NCBI GenBank assembly: GCA_963971285.1
Contig: OZ020248.1
Span: forward strand, 23,147,873 to 23,211,872
Length of the DNA stretch: 64,000 nucleotides
From: Astropecten irregularis
Taxonomy: Eukaryota > Echinodermata > Asteroidea > Paxillosida > Astropectinidae
Reading direction: 5' to 3'
Shown here: positions 12,201 through 20,920 of the stretch, piece by piece
Layout: each line of letters opens with the position of its first letter
Numbering within the stretch: position 1 is the stretch's first letter
Made by a program: the position numbers and the translations under genes
The notes under the pieces: model-generated
Database searches by the model: none
Seen by the model: the letters and a program-made list of their open reading frames with translations, nothing else
Told to the model about the DNA's origin: nothing

Positions 12201-15200
12201 GATGATATAGAGTTTCTGCGAAGAATGGAGGAAGGTGTACATCAGCAGCCCGATGGACACTATGTCATGCCATTGCCGTTCGAAAACTTGGAACCACCCA
12301 ATCTCAAGAACAATGAGGTACTAGTGGCAAATCGTCTGAAGCAGCTAAAATCTCGTTTCAAGAGGAACCCAAAATATCACCAAGACTACAACGTGTTCAT
12401 GCAGAACATACTTGATCGTGGCTATGCGGAGCAAGTCTCAGATGCGGAGCTGAAATCTGGCAACAACGGGCAGATTTGGTATATACCACACCATGGGATC
12501 TATCATCCTAAGAAACCAGAGAAAATACGCATCGTATTTGATTGCAGTGCACGATTTCATGGCGACTCTCTCAATGATCACCTTCTTCAAGGCCCAGATC
12601 TCACCAATGCACTTGTAGGAGTACTGTGTAGATTCCGACGAGAGCCGGTTGCCATCATGTGCGATATTGAACAGATGTTCTTTCAGTTCGTGGTCAAGAG
12701 GGAACACCGTGACTACTTCCGATTCCTGTGGTGGAAGGATGGCAACTATGATGCAGAACCTACCTCATATCACATGAAGGTACATCTCTTTGGCGCTGTA
12801 TCATCTCCAGGATGTGCCAACTTTGGCTTGAAGAAGATTGCACACGACTACGAAGCAGAATTTGGTACTGCAGCAGCAGACTTTGTGAAGCGAAACTTCT
12901 ATGTCGACGATGGTCTCGCATCCGTCCCTACCAATGAAGAAGCCATCGACTTGATCGCAAAGACGAGACAACTCTGCTCCAAAGGTGGATTGCATCTGCA
13001 CAAGTTTGTTTCCAATTCCAGAGAAGTGTTGGATACTGTTGCCGTAGAAGATCGTGCTAAGGGGATCACAAATCTTGATCTGAGTCACGATGCTCTTCCC
13101 ATTGAGAGAGCTCTCGGTGTACAGTGGTGTATCGAGTCTGATACTTTCCAATTCCGAATCATCATGAAAGATCGACCGTTAACCAGACGTGGAGTGCTGT
13201 CAACTATCTGTTCGGTGTATGACCCACTTGGCTTTGTTGCCCCTACCTTGCTCATAGGTAAGCAGATCCTGCAAAGTCTTTGTAAGGAAGAAGCAGGATG
13301 GGATGATCCTCTCCCTGACTCAACGAAAAGCCAATGGGAACGCTGGAGGAATGATCTTCATCTTCTCGAGAATCTCAAGGTTCCCAGATGTTTCAAACCA
13401 AGCAACTTCGGAAAGGTGAAATCCGTGGAGCTACATCACTTTTCAGATGCTAGCACTGTTGGTTATGCACAGTGCTCATACCTCCGGTTGACAGATGTGA
13501 AGAACAGAGTTCACTGCTCATTGGTCATGGGAAAATCCAGAGTATGTCCCCTCAAACCAGTCACAGTTCCACGCCTGGAACTCAATGCAGCAGTGGTGTC
13601 AGTAAGAGTCAGCGCTCTCCTGAAGAAGGAGCTTGAGTACGACAACCCCACAGAAGTGTTCTGGACGGATAGTAAGGTTGTCCTCGGCTACATCGCCAAT
13701 GATGCCCGCAGATTCCATGTATTCGTTGCAAATAGAGTGCAACAGATAAGAGACCACACCAAGCCATCGCAGTGGAGACATGTTGCTACTGATCTCAACC
13801 CGGCAGATGATGGGTCAAGAGGAATAACAGCGGAGGAACTTGTTAACAAGTCCAGATGGTTGAAGGGACCACAATTCCTTTGGGAGGAGATTCCAATTGT
13901 GATAGATGACACAAAACCAACCATCACCCCAGACGACCCAGAGGTGAAGAAAGTGCAAGCCATGGCAACAGGTGCCTTGGAAGACAGCTTTGAACTGGAG
14001 CGCCTAGAGTGTTTCTCTGAGTGGCATCGTGCTAAGAGAGCAATAGCTGCTTGTCTCAGATTGAAAGCACGCTTCAAGGATCATTCCATCAAGAAGCCCA
14101 GTAAATCAACGCAAATAGAAGTACTACGAGTGAATGCTATCCCAGCATACCAACCTGTCATGGTTGAAGACCTTCGTCGAGCTGAAATAGAAATCATGAG
14201 ACTGGTCCAGAGAAAAGTGTTTGCTGACGAGATCAAGGTTCTACAATCTCTTTGTATCAACGACAGCAACACTGGCAGAGAAGAAGCTAGACAGCGTAAT
14301 ACAGTCCTCAAGAAGACTAGCTCCTTGTTCAGGCTAGATCCATTCATTGACGAAGATGGACTCATACGTGTTGGAGGACGTATCAGGAGATCCCAGTTTT
14401 CTCACGACTTCAAGCATCCAGTGATATTGCCAAGAAAGCACCATGTAACTGACATGGTGATACGCTCCTGTCATCAACAAGCAGCCCACCAAGGCTGTGG
14501 TATGACAACAAATCAAGTCAGAGCTTCGGGATACTGGATAATTGGATGCAGCTCGGCAGTTTCACAGTTCATATCCAGCTGTGTCAAATGCAGAAAGCTG
14601 TATGGCAAAGTCTCAGAGCAGAAGATGGCAGACTTGCCTGAAGAAAGACTCCAGCCGGCACCCCCTTTCACCTACTGTGGCGTAGATCTCTTCGGCCCTT
14701 GGCTCATCAAGGAACGCCGAAGTGAAGTGAAGAGATATGGTGTTTTATTCACCTGCATGGCATCTCGTGCTATCCACATCGAAACTACTGCCTCACTGAG
14801 TACTGACTCCTTTATCAGTGCCTTACGCCGATTCATCTCAATCCGTGGCCCCATTCGCCAATTGAGATCTGACCGAGGCACAAACTTTGTTGGAACAAGA
14901 ACAGAACTGGATGAGGCTGCTGCGGAGATGAATCTTGACCAGGTCAAACGCTTTCTCCTGAAAGAAGGTTGCGATCAGTTTGAATTCAAGATGAATCCTC
15001 CTGCTGCTAGCCATGCAGGCGGAGTCTGGGAGCGACAGATACGTTCTGTTCGAAGAGTGCTTGCATTCTTGATGGATCAATCTGGATCCCAACTCAATGA
15101 TGAATCACTGAGAACACTGATGTGCGAAGCGGCAGCCATAGTAAATAGTCGTCCCCTTACTGTAGACAACTTGAATGACTCAACATCTCTAGAACCACTG

Positions 15201-18200
15201 ACTCCGAACCATTTGCTTACCATGAAGTCAAGAGTGATTCTGCCTCCCCCAGGCAACTTTCAGCAAACCGATTTGTACTCAAAAAGGCAGTGGCGAAGAG
15301 TACAACAACTAGCAAATGAGTTCTGGTCACGTTGGAGGAAGGAGTTCCTTCAGAATCTTCAAGTGCGACAACGATGGGTTCGTCCATCCTCAGAGTTACA
15401 TGTCGGAGACATAGTTATCGTCAAAGATGACAATCTCCCACGCAACCAGTGGAGCCTTGCGCGTATTGAGGAAGTCTTCCCGAGCAAAGACAGTCTTGTG
15501 CGCAGAGCCAAGCTTCTTGTTGGAGATCCACACCTCGATGCAAAGGGCAAGAAGGTCCTCTCCAGAAAGTACCTCGAGCGACCAATCCAGAAGTTGGTCT
15601 TACTTGTCCCAGTCAATTAGACCAGGGAAGTCCCCGTCGAGGAGCCATATGTAAATGGGTCGCTTTGTTTTCGTACCCATTTCATATCCATCTGTTTAGA
15701 TTTATTGTTTGTAGAACTTAGTATCCTATTAACTTTGTTTATGATAACCTTCGGCATCAACTGTATTTGAGTAGTAATTAATTAAGTACAGTCAAATCAG
15801 TGCATTTATTGAGTTACTGCGTACATGGCGCATACTGAAAGGAAGCGTATTACTTAACTGTTGAATTTTGAAATTAGCTATGCTAATTTAGGGAGCCATG
15901 TAAATGTTGACCTTTTGTTTTTACTTGAAAGGGCGCCCTCAATGTGCCCCTTGATTGGAGTTAAGATTAGCCACACACACACACACACAAGCACATTGTT
16001 TTAGGACATGGTGGCTGACATCTTGCCTCATGCCTTTTTGTTGAGCAACATTATGAAGACTAATATTTACTAAGAGAGTTGATCACCTATCTTTGATGTC
16101 AAATAGATGCAAGGAGGTATGTTTCAAGCTAACTTTTCTGTTATTCATTGAATATTAGAACTTATAGTTAATCATAAATTTAGAGTTTATTCTCTCTATT
16201 TTAGAGCTGTTTTATTTGATACAATACATGTCATGATTGAGAATGAGATTCGTTTAGGACAGACTTTAGATTTAGTATAGAACATGTATTCATGTTGTTT
16301 CTTATGTATTATCGTTACAGTTTTCACGGAGCTTTATGGAATCTATGTGGAGAAGTGAACAATGACCCTATTCTACCAGCTTCTGTCGAGACCCTTGTCT
16401 ATTATTATTAGTGATTATTTGAGTCAACGAAAACCCCCCCTAACGGCTAGCAACACATCTTTCTTCGATCAACTCTTACTTATGACCATGCGACTGTCGA
16501 GTTGCTGCCCGTTACACCTAATGTGAAGTGATGTCACAATGACGTCATCGCCTGATTTTTTATTGATTTTTTTGAATGATAAATTTTGCCATTTAGAGTC
16601 AAACCATAAGACACAACACGGGCTTTGGAACTTTTTGGACCGCTGATATGGCTATCCATAGTAGTGGGCCAATTGTGTACAGGTAAACGTAGCACGACGA
16701 GCTAGAAAATCAGTCATTTTGCTGTTTCCACGGTCCATATAATAAGCATAACCATTAACCATACATACAATATGCGCTGACCTATAGTGGACTCTGCCAT
16801 TTCTGTGTTTCTCATGGCCGTGTGTATGTATCTGTACTACCGGTGTACGTGTATTGATGGACGAGTGACGACGCTCCTGGTACATGTAGTTGTTTAGGAC
16901 AATTAAGACACCGCTGATTAACTATTTCTCTGTACTGGGTCAATTGTGTACATATGTTTGTTTCGTACATTTTATAAAACATACGCGAAACAGCTCAGTG
17001 TTTGTACACAAACACATGTCTAGTTTATATTTCAGCTCATTTTGACTGATGAGTAGTTTTTCAGCAGTTTAGTACTTGTATTAAGCTTTTCTCGAAAGCT
17101 AAATTTACATAATTTTATATCGTCAAAAATGTTTTCCTATTAATCTTCGTAATCTTAAACATTTGCCTATAAAGTTTGCAATTGGTTGATGAACAAAGGA
17201 TAAATGGTTTATTTTTGTGTATAAGTCTATGGAATTAACGTCACTCACACTTCTCATCAAACATGTGTATGAAATAATAAACCTCAATCGGACATTCTGA
17301 GTCACAAGAAAATGGCGAAAACCCAGATCATTTTTTCTTCTAAAACATAAAGAATGGTTTTGATCTTACCCCGATATCAAAACTGTTTTCGGTGTCTTTG
17401 TTTTACTAATTTCCAGGTACCAGTACACCATTTCAGGCGGTGATGATTTAACGGTATGTTTCTACCAGCACAATCTTCACATCCTATACGATATACGTAA
17501 TCTGTGAATATTTCTGTGAGGGCATTGTACCAATCATGTACTGCACATGTTAAACAAACACCAATTGTGAACGCATATCTGGCATGTGCCTTTTGGAGAC
17601 CGAGCTAGAAATTCTTAAGATGCATATAGGTCTCCACAAGGTTGTAGTGAAACTGATATTTGGAATGAACTCAAAAAGGAGGAATTTCTGAATTATATTT
17701 ATCCTTCACAAACAGAAGTATGTCATTATAAGGGATGTTTGCTAGAAATTTCAACCCAGGAAAGTGATTCTGGTTCAAATGGGAGCGATTTCAATTCTGC
17801 TCTTCAGAGAGTGTTCATTTTAGAACAAAGCTATATGTCTCCATATACTGTAAAGGAGATGTCTTACCAGAACGTCCAGTTTTGAATGGGTGCGCCTGAA
17901 GTTCTCGGTAAATTCTTGCACACGTTTGGGTCGAGATAGATCCAGCGCATGAAGATACACATTCTGAAGCAAGAACATTGGTACAGACGTATTAATATAT
18001 GCAAATATATGCATGAAAACACAAGAAATACATAATGTGATGCGTTGCGACGCATATTCGAGACTAAAACAGTCTTTCCGATCAAATATTATTAAAGGTA
18101 TCATACTTTTGTCAAAGAAATGCAGATGCATGGGCAGTAGATACTGCAACAGTCATCTGTGATAATTTCAGTCCCATACGGTGCCCACTTTTTGAGAAAA

Positions 18201-19889
18201 CAGTGAAAAACGGCCACAGTATTTCTTGTGTCTTTTCTCTTTTATTTGTGATCTTTTAAAAGATCAAAAAGATTTTCGGTCGTTGTTTTACTAATTTCTG
18301 GATAAAAACACCATTTCAGGCGAAAACAAATTTATCAGTATGTTTCTACCAGCACCATCTCCATACCCCTGTAAGTTATACGTAAATCTGTGAACATCTC
18401 TGTTTTGGTCTCTCATCAAAGTATGATACTACCGTTAAAGAAAAATGGACCCCCCTTCATTCTGTACCTTATTCTGACTTTCCTTGATGATTTCCTGTCG
18501 CGTCTCTTCGTCGTTTTCAAGACACAACATGTGAACGGTTCCACCTATAACATGCCAAAAAAACAACTCGTGGTTCTTAAATAAAAACAAATTAGAGGTA
18601 AGAATGATAATAATTGATAATAACCAGAATAGTTATACATGCAGTGACCATAAAAATCCGGGTTTTCTTTGATACACTAAAACCAATATCAACTTTTTCT
18701 GCGAAATAGTTTCCTCTGAAATGTTCTCATGCTTGAGAAAACTGATCCGGGAACTTATCTCAACTCGCACATTGTCTTAACGATGTCAATACCAATACAT
18801 AATGTACATGTACATGTACTTTCTGTTGAGCTACACAATACTATAATTCCATCTAGGGCCATTCATACTTTCTCGCTTTCAATGGATACAGGGTGTCCCA
18901 GTGTGAAAAAACGAACCAACTTCAAAAACATTCAAATTCAATCCACATTTAAAAGGCCGATATCTCTGTCGTCCCTTGCTCATTTTTTCCTGACTGAGGC
19001 ATCATTTGAAAGGCCAGGAAATGTAGTTTCTATAAATGAATGTGATACAAATTACTTTTTGATATAGCCTAGCTTCATATTGTCTTTACTCACTCAAGCA
19101 TGAGGTATGTATCGTAATAATGAATAGTTCTGTATCAAATTAAAAGCTGAGGAACTAAGCTTTTTAGATAATTTGTTATTTTATTCAAAAGTGAAATTAA
19201 AATAGAATTAAAGGTACAATACATGATTGGTAAAGGTCACAGGACAGCGCCCATACTTTGTCTGATCAAACATGTACATGTAATAAACCTGTGATAATTT
19301 GAGCTCAATCGGACATCTGAGTCATGTGAAAATAGCAAAATAACGACTTGAATTTTCTTATAAAACATGAAGAATAGTTTACTTTATGTTTGTTCAAAAA
19401 ATCGCTCGGACGAACGATCTTTGGAAAAGACACTAAATCTTGATTTCCTTGAAAACCCCAGCATCTGATGAACCAAGATTTCCCATGGTGACTGTTTGCA
19501 ATGTTTACGAACTGTTGAGTCCATTTTCTGTCTCAAACTCAAAAATGTTTGTTGGGGGAGGCCTTGCAAATCCTATACGCTCCCTTTAAACATTGACAAG
19601 TCTCGGTTTCGTGGGTTTTTTTTTCTGGGACACTCTGTATATAAAATGCAGAAAAATGTAGCTCCCGCGGTTATACTTTCGACATAATTCTTACGTTCTT
19701 TCAATCATTCCTTCGTGAGTTTGTTCTACTATACTCGAACCAACCGTTGTCTTACCTCTTTTGGCCACTTCCAGAGTCATGCTTTTACCGATACTAGTGT
19801 TTGCACCAGTTATCATGAAGGACTTCCCGGACAAGTCAACTTCTAAATCGTTCGAATCAAAGGATTTGGAAACCGATAAATATCCATCC
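3237..19889 (-). CDS. DHRS12: DHRS12-like short-chain dehydrogenase/reductase, seven exons, 5' end incomplete
   Basis: Probable NAD(P)-dependent oxidoreductase of the SDR superfamily; the physiological substrate of DHRS12 is not settled. Exons in gene order: 19756-19889, 18468-18544, 17868-17963, 6478-6621, 5474-5590, 4300-4537, 3237-3349. All junctions are GT-AG and all phases agree, giving 305 residues plus stop (human about 317). Visible motifs are a Rossmann cofactor loop TGANTSIGK, the NNAG position written INNAAC, a serine in VIIVSTVG, and the catalytic pair in YAQGK. The segments HFSAMHPGVVDTP and GADTALWLA and the acidic tail TPEEEKLMMEELEALA match DHRS12 rather than other SDRs. The first exon is missing: exon 19756-19889 begins with one base of a split codon. 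The third intron (6622-17867) holds an antisense BEL element. Confidence 0.92.
3838..4051. repeat. Palindromic inverted-repeat element (copy 1 of 2)
   Basis: A block beginning near CAAACTAAAAAATTTTGCTG and containing ATATCACATGATTCA is mirrored by TGAATCATGTGATACAGCAAC towards the right. A second copy with the same layout lies at 62163-62365. It sits in the last DHRS12-like intron. Confidence 0.75.
4775..5000 (+). repeat. tRNA-derived SINE
   Basis: A box-A-like segment (TTGGCGTAGCGGTTC) and a box-B-like segment (GGGTTCGAGTCTGG) are about 45 bp apart. They are followed by a body with TTGGGTTTTCCTCCCACCTC, typical of tRNA-headed SINEs in invertebrates. It lies in a DHRS12-like intron, on the opposite strand. 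Confidence 0.65.
5047..5396. repeat. AGGCCGAAAA inverted-repeat element, copy 1
   Basis: The ends read AGGCCGAAAAGAAAATTGTT and the reverse complement AACAATTTTTCTTTTCGGCC, with GTTGCCCTCA motifs inside both. TAATGA is found on both sides (5042-5047 and 5396-5401), a possible duplicated target. Copies 2 and 3 are at 6171-6468 and 30431-30805. The element ends 78 bp from a DHRS12-like exon. Confidence 0.88.
5600..6170. other. Intronic DNA of the DHRS12-like gene, nothing recognised
   Basis: AT-rich intron sequence between exon 5474-5590 and the next inverted-repeat element. No coding segment, RNA gene or repeat family could be identified. Confidence 0.5.
6171..6468. repeat. AGGCCGAAAA inverted-repeat element, copy 2, abutting a splice donor
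   Basis: It has the same ends and interior as copy 1 (GACAGAAAATGTAAGATTTA in reverse complement), flanked by TTA on both sides. Its right end lies at about intron position +10 of the donor of exon 6478-6621, so it starts almost directly after the splice signal. Confidence 0.88.
6667..6972. repeat. Inverted-repeat element with CAGGCGCGGTTCTA ends
   Basis: CAGGCGCGGTTCTA at the left is mirrored by TAGAACCGCGCCTG at the right. The interior has G-rich GGGGGGCTAGA segments and a mirrored GGGGGGCTACAGCCCCCC near the right end. It lies in the 11-kb DHRS12-like intron, 46 bp from exon 6478-6621. Confidence 0.85.
7154..7197 (+). repeat. Poly-G tract
   Basis: Two long runs of G are separated by TTGGGTTGGTT. 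The segment could form G-quadruplexes on the plus strand, and it is also a place where sequencing errors in run length are likely. Confidence 0.9.
7380..8047. repeat. Older repeat array with TGACGTCA palindromes, left part
   Basis: ATGACGTCAT or GTGACGTCAC palindromes occur near 7490, 7510, 7645, 7785, 7795, 7900 and 7913. The last part is a tandem unit of about 150 bp that starts ACATATAAG, goes through ATGAAACTTGGTGG and TGACGTCA, and ends in TTTTGCCATTT. The second unit is interrupted by the BEL element at 8048 and continues at 16517. The family was not identified. Confidence 0.8.
8048..8665 (+). repeat. 5' LTR of the BEL/Pao element
   Basis: 618 bp bounded by TG and CA, matching 15899-16516 over its whole length. 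It includes a short CA run (ACACACACACACAC) near position 80 of the LTR. The promoter and polyadenylation site of the element are expected here but were not pinpointed. Confidence 0.95.
8666..9395 (+). other. BEL/Pao leader with short tandem repeats
   Basis: Untranslated region between the 5' LTR and the long frame. Between about 8930 and 9080 a unit of 24-25 bp (AACCTGCGATGGAACCGAGT) is repeated about six times with variation. No clear tRNA-complementary primer site could be assigned directly after the LTR. Confidence 0.75.
9396..15620 (+). CDS. Gag-Pol polyprotein of the BEL/Pao element
   Basis: The element's 2074-codon frame. Parts in order: an N-terminal charged, coiled-coil-like region (to about 190); a gag region with the DUF1759 signature TGDPLKYPNWKNSF (about 350-560); zinc knuckles with CGLCGKHHHLDAC and CFGCLTQGHISNHC (about 577-645); an aspartic protease with ALLDTQSDTTFV (near 711); a reverse transcriptase with YVDD (1169-1172); an RNase H region with HFSDAS (near 1345) and FWTDSKVV (near 1422); an integrase with an HHCC domain (HQQAAHQGC, CVKC) and core motifs VDLFGPW and SDRGTNFVG; and a DUF5641 tail (WRRVQQLANEFW, about 1950-2070). 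This order is diagnostic of BEL/Pao. The frame starts after the leader with a good purine context and ends 278 bp before the 3' LTR. It replicates the element by reverse transcription in cytoplasmic particles and has no known host role. Confidence 0.95.
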   Translation: MPPPKETKLEITQAQRRFRASVSAWRKCAGHLERLLSDSNDVATLKQGRCDLSDAMAHLLSTEESQDVSSDKYESVEEENHVLIKKTCERIIQLEVDRSESKSTVSSRSHYSRRSSSSRGSIVNNRASVATEAAAIRAKLKFADIEANKRAELELKKAELEKVNAMKELHVAEAIMEAMDKEQQYNSFETSSHGSSVGEVSEEEKRSYVAEYLDSHMMADRPIPAAVADPHDPALVRAISPTFAGDQSSPWPTRNLLQEPPIPTTTTSLNPFASNFSPEYATDTRRATIPDAQPTPFMGNLGMSAVSPAFTVQSDKERERPASDQQRQFSDFAECLTKQFAISRLPPPEPGVFTGDPLKYPNWKNSFETLIEQRGIPPAERLHYLKKYIGGAAKQAVEGYFFLATDDAFIQAKMLLQKRYGDPFVIGNAFRDKLESWPKVPPRDGRALRNLADFMRQCHAAMENIGHLGVLNDEREHQKILTKLPEWLINRWARKVSEYRNKTGRYPAFADLSKFIEDEADLACDPITSLQGIRGLVTVDGNKHANNKTRPPGASSFSTGANETPSNAKHAPKPKDCGLCGKHHHLDACQSFISMTMDERKEFIKKKGFCFGCLTQGHISNHCKKRLTCKTCSRRHPTSLHGDVKETNLKPTANVTVVEPQVSSETHKSVCSNTSVSLFSGTDEGGKSSMTVPVWVSHRDKPEVERLVYALLDTQSDTTFVLESTRAALGITGTEVQLLLSTMFAKDQRVTSSKVSGLMVRGYDSPLKIPLPTAYSRGVMPANRSHIPTPDMARKWPHLERIADLLMPLSDCEVGLLIGYNCSRALAPRDVIPPFEDEPYAQKTDLGWGIVGVIDQIQDEPCASDVIGVSHRVHTCEVPSALTTSEGKVKMKDTRCRVQISFRTRVKEIINPFDVSKMMELDFSERTTNEKSLSRDDIEFLRRMEEGVHQQPDGHYVMPLPFENLEPPNLKNNEVLVANRLKQLKSRFKRNPKYHQDYNVFMQNILDRGYAEQVSDAELKSGNNGQIWYIPHHGIYHPKKPEKIRIVFDCSARFHGDSLNDHLLQGPDLTNALVGVLCRFRREPVAIMCDIEQMFFQFVVKREHRDYFRFLWWKDGNYDAEPTSYHMKVHLFGAVSSPGCANFGLKKIAHDYEAEFGTAAADFVKRNFYVDDGLASVPTNEEAIDLIAKTRQLCSKGGLHLHKFVSNSREVLDTVAVEDRAKGITNLDLSHDALPIERALGVQWCIESDTFQFRIIMKDRPLTRRGVLSTICSVYDPLGFVAPTLLIGKQILQSLCKEEAGWDDPLPDSTKSQWERWRNDLHLLENLKVPRCFKPSNFGKVKSVELHHFSDASTVGYAQCSYLRLTDVKNRVHCSLVMGKSRVCPLKPVTVPRLELNAAVVSVRVSALLKKELEYDNPTEVFWTDSKVVLGYIANDARRFHVFVANRVQQIRDHTKPSQWRHVATDLNPADDGSRGITAEELVNKSRWLKGPQFLWEEIPIVIDDTKPTITPDDPEVKKVQAMATGALEDSFELERLECFSEWHRAKRAIAACLRLKARFKDHSIKKPSKSTQIEVLRVNAIPAYQPVMVEDLRRAEIEIMRLVQRKVFADEIKVLQSLCINDSNTGREEARQRNTVLKKTSSLFRLDPFIDEDGLIRVGGRIRRSQFSHDFKHPVILPRKHHVTDMVIRSCHQQAAHQGCGMTTNQVRASGYWIIGCSSAVSQFISSCVKCRKLYGKVSEQKMADLPEERLQPAPPFTYCGVDLFGPWLIKERRSEVKRYGVLFTCMASRAIHIETTASLSTDSFISALRRFISIRGPIRQLRSDRGTNFVGTRTELDEAAAEMNLDQVKRFLLKEGCDQFEFKMNPPAASHAGGVWERQIRSVRRVLAFLMDQSGSQLNDESLRTLMCEAAAIVNSRPLTVDNLNDSTSLEPLTPNHLLTMKSRVILPPPGNFQQTDLYSKRQWRRVQQLANEFWSRWRKEFLQNLQVRQRWVRPSSELHVGDIVIVKDDNLPRNQWSLARIEEVFPSKDSLVRRAKLLVGDPHLDAKGKKVLSRKYLERPIQKLVLLVPVN
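15899..16516 (+). repeat. 3' LTR of the BEL/Pao element
   Basis: 618 bp, matching the 5' LTR. A short purine-rich stretch (AGGGAGCCA) precedes it and may serve as the polypurine tract. Confidence 0.95.
16517..16605. repeat. TGACGTCA-palindrome repeat, right part
   Basis: It resumes the unit interrupted at 8047: CCTAATGTGAAG, then ATGACGTCATCG, then TTTTTTATTGATTTTT and TTTTGCCATTT, in the same order as the preceding unit at 7885-7970. Confidence 0.85.
16622..17040. repeat. Dispersed repeat shared with 27440-27660 (inverted)
   Basis: Segments around ATGGCCGTGTGTATGTATC, TCATCAAT-like GTATTGATGGACGAGTGACG and AAACATACGCGAAACAGCTC reappear in reverse complement at 27440-27660. No terminal repeats were defined. 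Confidence 0.6.
17575..17819 (+). repeat. Candidate SINE with a 61-bp conserved block (copy 1 of 2)
   Basis: Similar to 60838-61106 along about 250 bp, but the last 61 bp (17759-17819, containing GTGATTCTGGTTCAAATGGG) are identical in the two copies while the upstream part has diverged with substitutions and indels. It ends 49 bp from a DHRS12-like exon. Confidence 0.8.
18096..18434 (+). repeat. TTAA-flanked inverted-repeat element
   Basis: Flanked by TTAA at 18092-18095 and 18435-18438. The left end is AGGTATCATACTT and the right end AAGTATGATACTACC; the central palindrome is GATCTTTTAAAAGATC. Its right end lies 34 bp from DHRS12-like exon 18468-18544. Confidence 0.88.
18887..19639. mobile_element. 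Non-autonomous DNA transposon, Tc1/mariner-like ends
   Basis: CAGGGTGTCCCAG at the left and CTGGGACACTCTG at the right are each flanked by TA, the target used by Tc1/mariner elements. The interior has no transposase frame. A partial copy of the TTAA group (from 19212) lies inside. Confidence 0.7.
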
Positions 19890-19960
19890 CTGCAAAAGAA
19901 ATAAATCTGTCATTCGTTTGCACGTATTTCACTTCTTCTGTAACTAGGCCTGACACCCAG

Positions 19961-20161
19961 GGGCCAATTTTATAGAGCTGCTTAGTGCTTAGCACAAAAA
20001 TTCGCCAAGCATGACATTTCTGTCTTAGTCCAAAGAGGATTAACAAACAATTGACCACGAATATCAAATGGCATTTTCAATGGTGGTTTGTTTTATTGGG
20101 CAAGCTATTTTTGTGCTAAGCAATTTTATTTTGTGCTAAGCAGCTCTATGAAATTGGCCCC
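19961..20161. repeat. GGGGCCAATTTCA inverted-repeat element, copy 1
   Basis: GGGCCAATTTTATAGAGCTG at the left is mirrored by CAGCTCTATGAAATTGGCCC at the right, with GTGCTAAGCA motifs inside each end. Six further copies or partial copies lie in the window. Confidence 0.9.
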
Positions 20162-20608
20162 AGGTAGTGCCTTTATGCTTCTGACATTATTATCTATGAT
20201 CTCTTTTTTGATCCGTGTTGAAACCAACCCGGATCCGCCCGGTTCAGCACGGCAAGTTTTTGAACCGGATTGAAGAGACGTAACATTCACACTTCGTTTA
20301 TGGTTAACCGGTTCATACAACACAGATCACGGTGAAAAATGCAGTTTGGAACCGGGTTGAGATTTTCAACCCTGGTAAGGACCAGGGGTTGATTTCGACC
20401 CGGCTAGGCCGTCCTATACCCGGGTCGGCTCCGGGTTGAAAATGTACAAGTGTGAAAAGTGTTGAAAAAAATCTCGGGGTTGGTGGGGATATGTCTGTCG
20501 GACGGCCGGGCGGGCGTTCAGACAGCGTTTTAGTTAAGAACCAATTAGACTTCGTAACGTTAAAACTATGTTGCGTTCAAACAGCGTGTTACTGTTTGCA
20601 GTGCTTAA

Positions 20609-20916
20609 AGGTAGAATACAATCATGATTGGTAAAGCTGACGGAACTTAGCACTCACATTTTGTCTGATCCAGCGTGAACATGAAATAAAAAAACATGTG
20701 AAAATAATGCTAAATCGGACATCTGAGTCACGAGACAATAGCGAAAACCCGACTAAAGTTTTCTTATAAAACATAAAGAATGGTTTTGATCTTGCTCCGA
20801 GATCAAAACTGCTTTCGGTCGTTGTTTTACTCATATCTTGATAAAAACACCATTTCAGGCGGAAATATAGTATAACGGTATGTTTCTACCAGCACCACCT
20901 TCGTACTGCACTACCT
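20609..20916. repeat. TTAA-flanked inverted-repeat element, subfamily 2
   Basis: TTAA at 20605-20608 and 20917-20920. It begins AGGTAGAATACAATCATG and ends with CACTACCT. The interior carries a GATCTTGCTCCGAGATC palindrome in place of the GATCTTTTAAAAGATC of subfamily 1. Confidence 0.85.
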
Positions 20917-20920
20917 TTAA

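Larger units (their letters stand above)
8048..16516 (+). mobile_element. BEL/Pao LTR retrotransposon, looks whole
   Basis: The element is 8469 bp: a 5' LTR at 8048-8665, a leader, one long gag-pol frame at 9396-15620, and a 3' LTR at 15899-16516. The LTRs are both 618 bp, begin TGTAAATG, end CCGTTACA, and appear identical to the eye. The 5-bp target duplication CCTAA lies at 8043-8047 and 16517-16521, as expected for BEL/Pao. Equal LTRs and an uninterrupted frame indicate a recent insertion. No envelope gene is seen. It lies antisense inside an intron of the DHRS12-like gene and interrupts an older repeat. Confidence 0.96.

Noticed and set aside
9725-15616. Many shorter open frames antisense to or overlapping the BEL/Pao frame
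   Set aside because: None has a recognisable domain, and all are shadows of the long gag-pol frame.
8048-16516. Envelope gene, which would make the BEL/Pao element a retrovirus-like form
   Set aside because: Only 278 bp lie between the end of the gag-pol frame and the 3' LTR, with no second frame.
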